DNA of 64,000 nucleotides from Yinghuangia seranimata. Lineage in GTDB: Bacteria > Actinomycetota > Actinomycetes > Streptomycetales > Streptomycetaceae. The notes under the pieces are model-generated. The model was given only the letters and a program-made list of their open reading frames with translations. It made no database searches and was not told where the DNA came from. A program made the translations under genes and the position numbers. The DNA lies in contig NZ_JASAOI010000019.1 in the NCBI RefSeq assembly GCF_029953285.1, positions 186,001 through 250,000 of the forward strand. Direction: 5' to 3'. Below are positions 31,725-41,400 of this stretch, piece by piece. Each line of letters opens with the position of its first letter. Within the stretch, counting starts at the first letter, position 1.

Positions 31725-33017
31725 GTGACGACATCCATGAAACGACGCATCGCGGCGGGCCTGGGCGCCCTGCTCGTGGTCGCGGCGCTCGGCGGGGCGA
31801 CGCCCGCCATAGCCGACCCCAACAACGGGGACGCCGCGCCGCCGCCCAAGGTGGACCTGGTCCTCGACCTCAGCGGGTCGATGAACCAGAACGACGCGGG
31901 CGGCCAGACGCGCATCGACGCCGCGAAGAAGGCCTTCAACGAGATCCTGGACGCGCTGCCGACGGAGGCCCTGGTCGGCCTCCGCGTGCTCGGCCAGGGC
32001 AACCCGGGCAACAACAAGGCGGCGGGCTGCCAGGAGACGCAGCAGCTCACGCCGGTCGGAAAGCCGGACAAGGGCGCGATGAAGACCGCCGTCGCGGCGC
32101 AGCGCCCGACCACCGGCTGGACCCCGATCGGCCTGACGCTGCGCAAGGCCGCCGAGGACCTGGGCACCGAAAAGACGTCCCGCCGCATCATCCTCATCAC
32201 CGACGGCGAGGACTCCTGTTCGCCGCCCGACCCGTGCGTGGTCGCGCGCGAACTGGCCGCGCAGGGCCTGAACCTGACGATCGACACGCTGGGCCTGGTG
32301 CCGGACGAGAACACCCGCCGCCAGCTGACCTGCATCGCCTCCGCGACCGGCGGCACGTACACCTCGGCCAACAACGCGCAGGAACTGTCCCAGCGTGTCC
32401 AGCAGTTGGTGCAGCGCGCGGTGACCACCGCCGAAGAGGTCACCACGCCGACCAACGTGCACGGCAGCCCGAACGGGTGCGCAGACGCGCCGCTGCTCGG
32501 CCCGGGCGTCTACAACGACCGCGAGGAGTTCGAGCAGCACCTCTGGTACAAGGTCCCGCAGCTGCCGGGCCAGGAGCTGCGCGCCTCGGCGACGGTCGGG
32601 ATAGACCGCGCGGTGTTCCGCGACTACGACGTGACCATCACGGCGGTCACCGACGACGGCCGCGACCTGGCGCGTTACACGGACGCCGGGGCGGGGCGGA
32701 TGGACGGCCAGTCGGCCGGCCTGCGTTACTCGCTGCCGAAGAAGGGCCACGGCAAGCCGTCCGCCTCGGACGCCAAGGTCACCTGCCTGATGGTGAGCAC
32801 GGCGTTCAACGGCGGTCCTGGCGTGGCGAAGACGCCCGGCATGCCGGTCGAGCTGCTGGTGGACCTGGTCGCCGCGTCGGACGCGCAGGCCTCGGACACG
32901 CACGGGCTCGGGCGCGGCTGGATCTTCCTGGGTGTGCTCGCGGGCGTCGGGCTCGTGAGCGGTGTGCTGTTCGGCTGGATCGTCCGCTTCTTCGCGGGCA
33001 TGCGGAGGGCTGTGTGA
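31725..33017 (+). CDS. Secreted/membrane-anchored vWA domain protein
   Basis: This 430-residue protein has a signal peptide (RRIAAGLGALLVVAALGG). A von Willebrand factor A domain follows, with an intact MIDAS start D48-L-S50-G-S52 and LITDGEDSC as the later aspartate site. An external beta domain (~250-385) comes next, then a C-terminal transmembrane helix (WIFLGVLAGVGLVSGVLFGW). It would bind a metal ion and a protein ligand outside the cell. The GTG at 31725 is used because AGGA lies upstream; the ATG at 31737 is an alternative. Its stop overlaps the next start (TGATG). Confidence 0.87.
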   Translation: MTTSMKRRIAAGLGALLVVAALGGATPAIADPNNGDAAPPPKVDLVLDLSGSMNQNDAGGQTRIDAAKKAFNEILDALPTEALVGLRVLGQGNPGNNKAAGCQETQQLTPVGKPDKGAMKTAVAAQRPTTGWTPIGLTLRKAAEDLGTEKTSRRIILITDGEDSCSPPDPCVVARELAAQGLNLTIDTLGLVPDENTRRQLTCIASATGGTYTSANNAQELSQRVQQLVQRAVTTAEEVTTPTNVHGSPNGCADAPLLGPGVYNDREEFEQHLWYKVPQLPGQELRASATVGIDRAVFRDYDVTITAVTDDGRDLARYTDAGAGRMDGQSAGLRYSLPKKGHGKPSASDAKVTCLMVSTAFNGGPGVAKTPGMPVELLVDLVAASDAQASDTHGLGRGWIFLGVLAGVGLVSGVLFGWIVRFFAGMRRAV

Positions 33018-33856
33018 TGCGTAGCTGGACTCGTACGGTGCGCCGCGCGGCGGTTCTCGCCGCGGCGGTCGCACTCACCGCGACACCCGCGATGGCGGCG
33101 TCGTCGTCGCCCTCCCCTTCCCCGTCCGGCGGTTCGGGTGGCCTGTCGGGCTCCGGTTCCGGGGCCGCGCCGGGCACGTCGTTCCTGACGGCGGGCAAGA
33201 TGGAGTCGGACGCGTCGACCACCGCGACCGCCTCGACCGGCGAGTACATGTACTGGTCGTTCCCCGCGCTCGCCGGCGAGGACGTGTCCGCCAAGGTCAC
33301 GCTCACGCTGCCGGGCGGCCGCACCGCCGCGTCGACGTGGCGCGTGGACGTGTTCGACGGCATACGCCGGCACCAGCCGTGCGCCACCGGGCACCCGCAG
33401 AAGACCGCGCAGCAGAACGAGACCGACGTGACGCTGGACTGCGGTCCGCGCACCATCCGCCCGTGGTCGGAGGCGTGGTCGGCCGACCCGCTGCCGGGCC
33501 TGTACTACGTGCGGGTCGCGGCGACGGACATCGCGGAGAAGGACGTCGGCCTCAAGCTCAACGTCAAGCTGGAGCTGTCCGCCAAGGGCGGCGGCGACAT
33601 CGGCCCCGACGCGGGGCAGGACGACGCGCTCAAGGCTCCGCTGATGCCCATCACCAAGGGCGGCACGGTGCTGCAGCCCGGCCAGGCCGCCGAGACCCGC
33701 AAGGTGAAGCTCGACGGTTTCGACAGCGGCGACGACGCCTGGCTGTCGGGGTCGACGGGCCGCTGGGTGTGGACGACGGCGGGCGGCATCGTCGCGATGC
33801 TGCTCGGCGTCGGCGGCTACATGTTCGCCCGGCACCCGCGCCGCTGGTTCCGCTAG
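33017..33856 (+). CDS. Secreted membrane-anchored partner of the vWA protein
   Basis: This 279-residue protein has a signal peptide (RRAAVLAAAVALTATPAMA) and a Ser/Gly/Pro linker. Its beta-rich extracellular domain is similar in style to the second half of the vWA protein (EYMYWSFPALAGEDVSAKV; GLYYVRVAATDI). It ends in a transmembrane helix (WTTAGGIVAMLLGVGGYMFA) and a short basic tail. I do not recognise the domain. Translational coupling to the vWA gene and the shared topology suggest the two form a surface complex. Confidence 0.75.
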   Translation: MRSWTRTVRRAAVLAAAVALTATPAMAASSSPSPSPSGGSGGLSGSGSGAAPGTSFLTAGKMESDASTTATASTGEYMYWSFPALAGEDVSAKVTLTLPGGRTAASTWRVDVFDGIRRHQPCATGHPQKTAQQNETDVTLDCGPRTIRPWSEAWSADPLPGLYYVRVAATDIAEKDVGLKLNVKLELSAKGGGDIGPDAGQDDALKAPLMPITKGGTVLQPGQAAETRKVKLDGFDSGDDAWLSGSTGRWVWTTAGGIVAMLLGVGGYMFARHPRRWFR

Positions 33857-33906
33857 CCGCTCGGGTGAACCGCCCCCGTCCATGACGGGGCGTCAGTACC
33901 GCGTCC

Positions 33907-33939
33907 AGGGCGCGGAGTCGGTCTCCGGCTCCGCGCCCT
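33907..33939. terminator. Rho-independent-like terminator between convergent genes
   Basis: An 11-bp perfect stem (AGGGCGCGGAG/CTCCGCGCCCT) with an 11-nt loop is followed within 10 bases on the plus strand by TTTT. It serves the vWA operon and probably also the convergent LysR gene. Confidence 0.7.
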
Positions 33940-33949
33940 CGGCGTTTTG

Positions 33950-34837
33950 TCAGGCGTCGCCGGTCTCGCGCAGCCCTCCGCGCTGCGCGAACTCCACGAA
34001 CGCTCGGGCCTGCCGGCTCGTGACGTCCGCCGTATGCACCAGCGCCACGGCGCGCAGCATCGGCGGGTCGAACGAGCGGATGACCGCCGAGTCGCCGAAC
34101 ACGCCGTGGGCGATCTCGCGGTACCAGAGCATGGATCCCTCGCCGTTGAGCACCGAGGCGATCCAGTGCACCCGGTCGTCGGTCTCGACGGCCGCGATCG
34201 GACGCACCCACAGCGTCGCGAACATCGCCTCCATCTCCGAGCGCCGCCCGCTGCCGCGCGTGGGCATCGCCATGCGCAGGCCGTTGAGCTGCGACCACGG
34301 CACCGGGTCCGGCAGGTCCTCGGACGTCGGCGACACCAGGACGACCTCGTGCTCGGCGAGCCGGTGCGAGCGCAGGTCCTCGGGCACCGGGGCGTCGACG
34401 AGGCCGAGCGCGGTCAGGCCGCTGCGTACCGACTCGAAGACGTCCTCGCGGCTGAGGCAGCGCACGACGTCGACGCAGACGCCCGCGTGCTCGGCCTCGA
34501 ACGCCGGCGCGATGCGGCCGGTCAGGTCGACCGCGAGGGTGTGCGTGGTGGCGATGCTCAGGCCGTTGACGCGGGCGGACTCGGCGGCGCGGCCGACGTC
34601 CTCGATCGCGCCGACGGTGTCGAGCACGGTGCGCGCCAGCCGGACGACGCGCTTGCCCTCCGCGGTGAGGCCGACGCTGCGACCTTCGCGGACCAGCAGG
34701 TCGCCGCCGAGCTCGTGTTCGAGCGCCTTGAGCGCGCGCGACAGTGCGGACTGGGCGACATAGAGGGCTTCCGCCGCCGCCGTCATGGTGCCGTGGTCGG
34801 CGACCGCGATGAGGTAGCGCAACTGCTGAAGAGTCAC
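33950..34837 (-). CDS. LysR-family regulator 1 (cluster-proximal)
   Basis: This 295-residue LysR regulator has a winged-helix N-terminus beginning MTLQQLRYLIAVADHGTMTA and containing YVAQSALSRALKALEHELG. A periplasmic-binding-like effector domain covers ~90-295. It starts with GTG at 34837. It is divergent from the lipid-synthase operon across 640 bases, the classical LysR arrangement. A clearly related regulator (55718-56605) lies on the other side of the cluster, with the same first nine residues after the start codon. It probably controls the lipid-synthase operon, but no effector can be named. Confidence 0.9.
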   Translation of the reverse strand: MTLQQLRYLIAVADHGTMTAAAEALYVAQSALSRALKALEHELGGDLLVREGRSVGLTAEGKRVVRLARTVLDTVGAIEDVGRAAESARVNGLSIATTHTLAVDLTGRIAPAFEAEHAGVCVDVVRCLSREDVFESVRSGLTALGLVDAPVPEDLRSHRLAEHEVVLVSPTSEDLPDPVPWSQLNGLRMAMPTRGSGRRSEMEAMFATLWVRPIAAVETDDRVHWIASVLNGEGSMLWYREIAHGVFGDSAVIRSFDPPMLRAVALVHTADVTSRQARAFVEFAQRGGLRETGDA

Positions 34838-35054
34838 GCTCGCAGATTAACGCGAAGCTCCCTCCAGGTAATCGGTTTCGCAAAATTCACCGCAGATTTC
34901 CGTGCGGTACGCTCGGCATCGGCGGGCCGCCCCGGGCGCCGCCGGGTAAACCGGCGGCCTGAAATGGCCAAGCTTTTTGGGCAACGAACCATGCCTGGAA
35001 TGCATAGATCGCGGGGCCGCGGCGGCGGTCGGGGCGGTTCCGCGCGGCGTCGGG

Positions 35055-35092
35055 CTTACCACCGGTAAGGTGTTCACATACGCTGGCGTATG
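35055..35092. promoter_or_regulatory. Paired dyads and shared LysR-type operator
   Basis: CTTACC-ACC-GGTAAG (35055-35069) is followed 7 bases later by CATACG-CTGG-CGTATG (35077-35092). Bases 35072-35086 (GTTCACATACGCTGG) recur exactly on the opposite strand at 56620-56634, 15 bases before the start of LysR 2. The ATAC-N6-GTAY core fits a LysR-type binding site. Confidence 0.6.
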
Positions 35093-35245
35093 GCGGGCGG
35101 CGCGTTTCCCCTGGTCAGAACGTGTTCTACCAAGAACGCGCAGGTGGAGCCCTACACGGGGGTCAAGGGCATGCGAACCCCCTCGATCCGCGGCCCTGTC
35201 GACCGGCGCCGGGTGCGGTCCCGGTCCCGCACCCCGCACCCGCCC

Positions 35246-35278
35246 TTGACAGCCCCCGACGGCGCCCGCACGATACAT
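35246..35278 (+). promoter_or_regulatory. Possible promoter of the lipid-synthase operon
   Basis: A perfect TTGACA lies at 35246-35251, followed by an A/T-containing GATACAT at 35272-35278. The spacing (20 or more bases) is longer than ideal, so only the -35 box is convincing. It lies ~150 bases downstream of the operator dyads, as expected for an activator acting from upstream. Confidence 0.35.
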
Positions 35279-35477
35279 GTCGCCGAACCGGTGAATTGAA
35301 TTCCGCATCACGGGAGCGCGCCACGGATAACTTTCGGCGCCACCCGGGCAATTGCTTTTGCTGTGCTCAGGATGCTTTATTCGACACTGCACTCACTCCG
35401 TCGCGCCGCCGCCGTCCCCAGCGTTTTCCGCGAATGCCGGCGGGGGTTGCCGCGCACGCCCGGGAAGGAGCCGCACC

Positions 35478-38400
35478 ATGGCCTCGCAGACCGTCCGCCG
35501 CGACCCGCCCGCCGTCCGCCCCCTGCCCCGCGACCTCGTGCTCGCGGTCGGTCCGTTCGAGGAGCCGAACGCTCCGCTCGCCGTCGCCGCCCACCGCGCC
35601 GGCGCGCTCGGGGTCGTGGACCTGGGCCGCGACCGGGCGGCCGCGCTGGCCGCCCTCGCGGAGGTCGCGCGCCGCCCGGACCGGTCGTTCGGCGTGCGCG
35701 TGCCGGCCGGCTGCCCGATGAGCGCCGGCGACCTCCCGGACTCCGCCGACATCGTGGTACTGGCCGCCGGATCGCCCTGGCGGATCGACGAAGTCCCGGC
35801 GGGAAGACGCGTGTTGGTCGAGGTGACCACACCCGCCGAGGCGCACGCGGCACAGGCGGACGGGGCACACGGGCTGATCGCCGTCGGCCACGAGTCGGGC
35901 GGCCGGGTCGGCGACCTGACCACGTTCGTCCTGCTCCAACACCTGCTCGCGGACCAGGGACTGCGGCTGCCGGTCTGGGCGAAGGGCGGCATCGGCCCGC
36001 ACACCGCCGCGGCCGCCGTGGCGGGCGGCGCGGCCGGGGTCGTCCTCGACACCCAGCTCGCGCTCCTCGCGGAGTCCGCACCATGCCTGCCGGACCCGGT
36101 GGCCGCGGCACTGCGGTCGATGGACGGCGGGGAGACCGCCGTCCTGGAGGGACACCGGGTGTACTCCCGGCCGGATCTGCCGCTTCGTCGGCTTGCGGAC
36201 GAGGCGGCGGCGTTCGGCGGCGTCGGATCGGCGTTCGGGGCGCGCGGCCTCGACCGGCAGTTGCTCCCCGTGGGACAGGACGGAGCGCTGGCCCGACGTT
36301 TCGCCGAGCGGTACGGCACGACCGGACGGACCGTGCGGGCCGTCCGGTCGGCCGTCACCGACGCACTGGTCGCCGCTGTGGCGGCCACCCCGCTGGCGCC
36401 CCGGGCGGACGGCGAACTGCCGGTCGTGCAGGGCCCGATGACCCGGGTCAGCGACCGTGCGGCGTTCGCCGACGAGGTGTCCGCAGCGGGCGGGCTGCCG
36501 TTCCTGGCGCTCGCGCTGATGGACGGCGCCGCGACCCGGGCGCTCCTCGAGGAGACCGCGGCCCGGCTCGCGGGCCGGCGCTGGGGCGTGGGGCTGCTCG
36601 GCTTCGCGCCGCCCGAACTGCGCGACGAACAGCTGGCCGCGGTCGCCGCGGTGCGCCCGCCGTACGCGCTGATCGCGGGCGGACGCCCGGACCAGGCCGC
36701 GCCGTTGGAGGCCGCCGGGACCCGCACCTACCTGCACGTGCCGTCGCCAGGGCTGCTGGAGCAGTTCCTGCGCGCCGGCGCGCGGCGCTTCGTCTTCGAG
36801 GGCCTGGAGTGCGGAGGGCACGTGGGCCCGCGTGCGAGCTTCCCGCTCTGGGAGGCGCAGCTGGACCTGCTGGCCGCCCACGCCCGGCGGCACGGCGGCG
36901 CCGACCTGGACGTGCTGTTCGCGGGCGGCGTGCACGACGCCCGGTCCGCCGCGATGGTCGCCGCGGCCGCCGCGCCGCTGGCCGAACTCGGTGCGCGGGT
37001 AGGCGTGTTGATGGGCACCGCGTACCTGTTCACCGACGAGGCGGTGGCCGCGAGCGCCATCCTCCCCGGCTTCCAGCGCACCGCGCTGGCCTGTACGTCC
37101 ACCGAACTGCTGCAGACCGCCCCGGGACACGCGACGCGCTGCGCGGGGACGCCGTTCGTGGCGGCCTTCGCCGAGGCCCGCGCCGGCCTGGAGGCGCAGG
37201 GGGTGCCGGCCCGCGAGATGTGGGCGCACCTGGAGGAACTCAACCTGGGGCGGCTGCGGATCGCCAGCAAGGGCGTGGTGCGCGACGGCGCCGAGCTGCG
37301 GTCCGTCGACGAACCGGACCAGCTGCGCGAGGGCATGTTCATGCTCGGCCAGGTCGCCGCCCTGCACGACGCCCCGACCACGGTCGCCGCGCTGCACGCG
37401 GACGTGACCGAGGGCGCCACCGCGTTCCTCGCCGCGCGCGCCGCCGAACTCGGGCTCACCGAAGCCGAGTCGGCGACCGTCGCGGAACCGGTCGACGTCG
37501 CGATCGTCGGCATGGCCTGCGTGCTGCCGGGCGCCGCCGACCTGGACGCGTTCTGGCGGAACGTGCTGACCGGCGTCGACGCGGTGACCGAGGTGCCGCG
37601 CGAACGCTGGGACCACGACACCTACTTCGACCCGGCGGCCACCCGCGACCCGAACGGCAAGACACCGTCCAAGTGGGGCGGCTTCGTGCCGCCGATCCCG
37701 TTCGACGCACCCGCGTTCGGGATCCCGCCCGCGTCGCTCGCCTCCATCGAGCCCGCGCAGCTGCTCGCGCTGCACGTCGCCGCGCGCGCCCTGGACGACG
37801 CCGGCTACGGGAGCGGCCGGGAGTTCGACCGCGCGCGCACGTCGGTCATCTTCGGCGCGGAGGCGGGCACCGACCTCGCCGGCGCGTACGGCTTCCGGTC
37901 GCTGTACCCCGCCTACTTCGGGGCGCTGCCCGCCGAGCTGGACGCGCGGCTGCCCAAGCCGACCGAGGACTCCTTCCCCGGCGTCCTCGCGAACGTGATC
38001 GCCGGCCGCATCGCCAACCGGCTCGACCTCGGCGGCGTCAACTACACGGTGGACGCGGCGTGCGCGGCCTCGCTCGCCGCGCTCGACCTGGCCTGCAAGG
38101 AGCTCGTGCAGGGCGGCAGCGACGTCGTGCTGTGCGGCGGTGTGGACACCCACAACGGCGTCAACGACTACCTGATGTTCTCGTCGGTGCACGCGCTTTC
38201 GCCGTCCGGGCGGTGCGCGACCTTCGACTCCGCCGCCGACGGCATCGCGCTCGGCGAGGGCGCCGCGTGCCTGGTGCTCAAGCGGCTCACGGACGCCGAG
38301 CGCGACGGCGACCGGGTCTACGCCGTGGTCAAAGCGGTCGGCGGCTCCAGCGACGGCCGGTCGCTCGGGCTGACCGCGCCGCGCCCCGAGGGGCAGCGGC

Positions 38401-41400
38401 GCGCGCTGGAGCGGGCGTACGCGCGGGCCGGCGTGTCCCCGGCCGAGATCGGCCTCGTCGAGGCGCACGGCACCGGCACGGTCGTCGGCGACCGCGCCGA
38501 ACTGGAGACGCTGACCGAGGTGTTCACCGCGCACGGCGCCGCGCCGGGCGGGTGCGCGCTCGGCTCGGTGAAGTCGCAGATCGGGCACACCAAGTGCGCC
38601 GCGGGCCTGGCCGGGCTGATCAAGGCGACGCTGGCGCTGCACCACGGCGTGCGCCCGCCCACGCTGCACGTGCGCGAGCCCAACGCGGGCTGGGACCCGG
38701 AGCGCAGCCCGTTCTTCTTCGACGGGCAGGCCCGCCCGTGGGCCGAGCACGACCCGGCCCGGCGCCGCGCCGGGGTGAGCGCGTTCGGGTTCGGCGGCAC
38801 GAACTTCCACGCCGTGCTCGCCGGCCACACGCCCGGCGAACACGAGTGCCGCACCGACGTGTTCGGCAGCGCGGCGCTCACCGCGTGGCCGGTCGAGCTG
38901 TTCTGCTTCGCCGGGGCCACGCACGCCGACGCGGTCGCCGCCGTCGACCGGCTCGCCGCGCTGCTGGACGACGGCACGCCGCGCACGCTGCGCGGGCTTG
39001 CGGCCCTCGCCGCCGACGAGGCCTCCGCCGCGACGGCGGCCGGGGCGCCCGTGCAGGTCGCCCTGGTCGCCGCCGACCCCGACGACCTGCGGGTCAAGCT
39101 GGCCAGGGCCCGGGACGGCGCCGACGACCCGGCCGGCGAGGTGTTCCTGCGCCGGGCCGGCCACGAGCCGGGCACGGTCGCGTTCCTCTACCCGGGGCAG
39201 GGCAGCCAGCGGCCCGGCATGCTCGCCGACGTGTTCGTCGCGTTCCCCGGGCTGCGCGACGTGTTCGGCCAGGCGCCGCCCGGCTGCGTCGACGCGATGT
39301 TCCCGCCCGCGGCGTTCACCGCCGAGGCCCGGGAGGCCGCGCACCGGCGCATCACCGACACCCGCACCGCGCAGCCCGCGCTCGGCGTCGCCGAGGTGGC
39401 GCTCACGCGCCTGCTGGACCGGCTCGGTGTCCGCCCCGATCTGGCCGCCGGGCACAGTTACGGCGAGCTCGCGGCGCTGTGGGCCGCCGGCGCCTACGAC
39501 AGCGCGGACCTGCTGCGGCTCAGCGCCGCCCGTGCCGAGGCCATCCTCGGCGCGGCGGGCGACGACCCCGGCGCGATGGCCGCGGTGGCCGCGCCGCTGG
39601 AGCGGATCGCGCCGGTGCTGTCGCTGCTGAACCTCAACCAGAACCTGGCGCACGGCGTCACAGGGCAGCAGGTGGGCGTCGTCCCGGCGAACCTCAACAC
39701 GCCGACCCAGACCGTGGTCTCGGGTCCGACGGCCGCGATGGAGGCGGCCGTCGAGGCCCTGGAGGCCGAAGGGCTGCAGGTCAGGCGGCTGCCGGTGGCG
39801 TGCGCCTTCCACAGCCCGGTCGTCGCGGCCGCGTCGGTGCGGCTGGCGAACGTGCTGGCCGACATCCCGGTGGCGGCACCGCGGTTCCCGGTCTGGTCGA
39901 ACGGCGCGGCGGCCACCTATCCCGCCGACCCCGACGGCGTGCGCCGGCTGCTCGCCCGCCAGGTCGCCGAACCGGTGCGGTTCGTCGAGCAGATCGAGGC
40001 GATGTACGCCGCCGGGGCGCGTACGTTCGTCGAGGTCGGCCCGGGGCGCGCCCTGACCGGCATGGTCAGGGCGATCCTCGGGGACCGCCCCCACACCGCC
40101 GTCGCGTGCGACGTGCCCGGCGAGCCCGGGCTGCGTCGGCTCCTCGCGGCGCTGGCCGAACTCGCCGTGTGCGGGCTGCCGGTCGCGGTGCGGGAGCTCA
40201 CCCGGGGCCGTGCGCGAGACGCCGACACGCGCCCGGCCCCGCTCCCGGCGTGGCAGGTGGACGGCCACCTGGTGCGCACCGCCGACGGCGCCCCCGTCGC
40301 GGGCGGGCTGCGGCCCGCGGAGCCGGTCCGGCCCCAGGCGGTCCTGCCGGCCGCCGGGGCCGCGACCGGGGTGAACGGGTCGCCGACCGGTCTCGCGGCG
40401 GCCGAGGATCCGCGGCAGCGGGCCGTCCTGGAGTACCTGGCGGCGGCACGCGAGTCGGTGGCGGCGCAGCGGGACGTGCTGCTCGGATTCCTGGGCGCGA
40501 GCCCGCAGCCGTGGACGCCCGCGGCGCCGACGGGTGCTGCTCTTGCCCAGCCGGTGGCGGGTCCTGTGGCGGCGACGCCGGTGCCCTCGTCCGTACCGAC
40601 ACCTGCGCCTGCGCCCGCGCCTGTCGCGGTGCTGGACACGGCACGGGCGCTGGACGCCGTGCTGGAGGTCATCGGCGCGCGGACCGGCTATCCGCGCGAC
40701 ATGCTCGACACGGGCCTGGACCTGGAGGCCGACCTGTCGGTCGACTCCATCAAGCGCACCGAGATCATCGGCGAACTCGCCGTCCGCCTCGACATGCTCG
40801 ACGAAGCCCTGGTCGAACGCCTCGCCCGCGTGAAGACCATCACGGCGATCGTGGAGGGACTCGTCGAGCACGCAGCGTCGCGTCCCGGCGCCGACGCGGG
40901 AGGCCAGGCTCCCGCGCCGGCCGTCCAGCCCGCCGCCGCGCTGCTGGACGCCGGTCGCGCCCTCGACACCGTGCTCGAGGTCATCAGCGCCCGCACCGGC
41001 TACCCCCGGGAGATGCTCGACACCGGCCTGGACCTGGAGGCCGACCTGTCGGTCGACTCCATCAAACGCACCGAGATCATCGGCGAACTCGCCGTCCGCC
41101 TCGACATGCTCGACGAAGCCCTCGTCGAACGCCTCGCGCAGGTGAAGACGATCGACGCGATCGTCGACGGGCTGCTGGCACACGCGGGCGCGGCGCAGGG
41201 CGCGCCGGAGCCGGCCGCGGCGGTCGCCTCCGCGGCGGCGCCGTTCGGCGGAGCTCCGGTGCGGTCCGGTGCCGACGCCGAAGCCGCCGACATCGGCCGC
41301 CCCGTGCGGCACACCGTCGACCTGGTCGAGTTCCCGGCGGCCGCACCCGATCCGACGGACGCCGAACGCGCCGTCGGGGGCCGCTCGGTGGTCCTGGTCG

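Larger units (their letters stand above)
34838..35477. other. 640-bp divergent intergenic region of the lipid-synthase cluster
   Basis: No convincing gene is seen here. The gap holds a CGCAGATT direct repeat near the LysR start (34850 and 34890) and two close dyads at 35055-35069 and 35077-35092. It also holds a 15-bp sequence shared with the other LysR promoter, a possible -35/-10 pair around 35246-35278, and a leader of ~200 bases before the synthase ATG. Confidence 0.7.

Noticed and set aside
35352-35477. An earlier start for the first lipid synthase at 35352
   Set aside because: The extra residues are Cys- and Pro-rich with no ribosome binding site. GGGAAGGAG sits just before the ATG at 35478.
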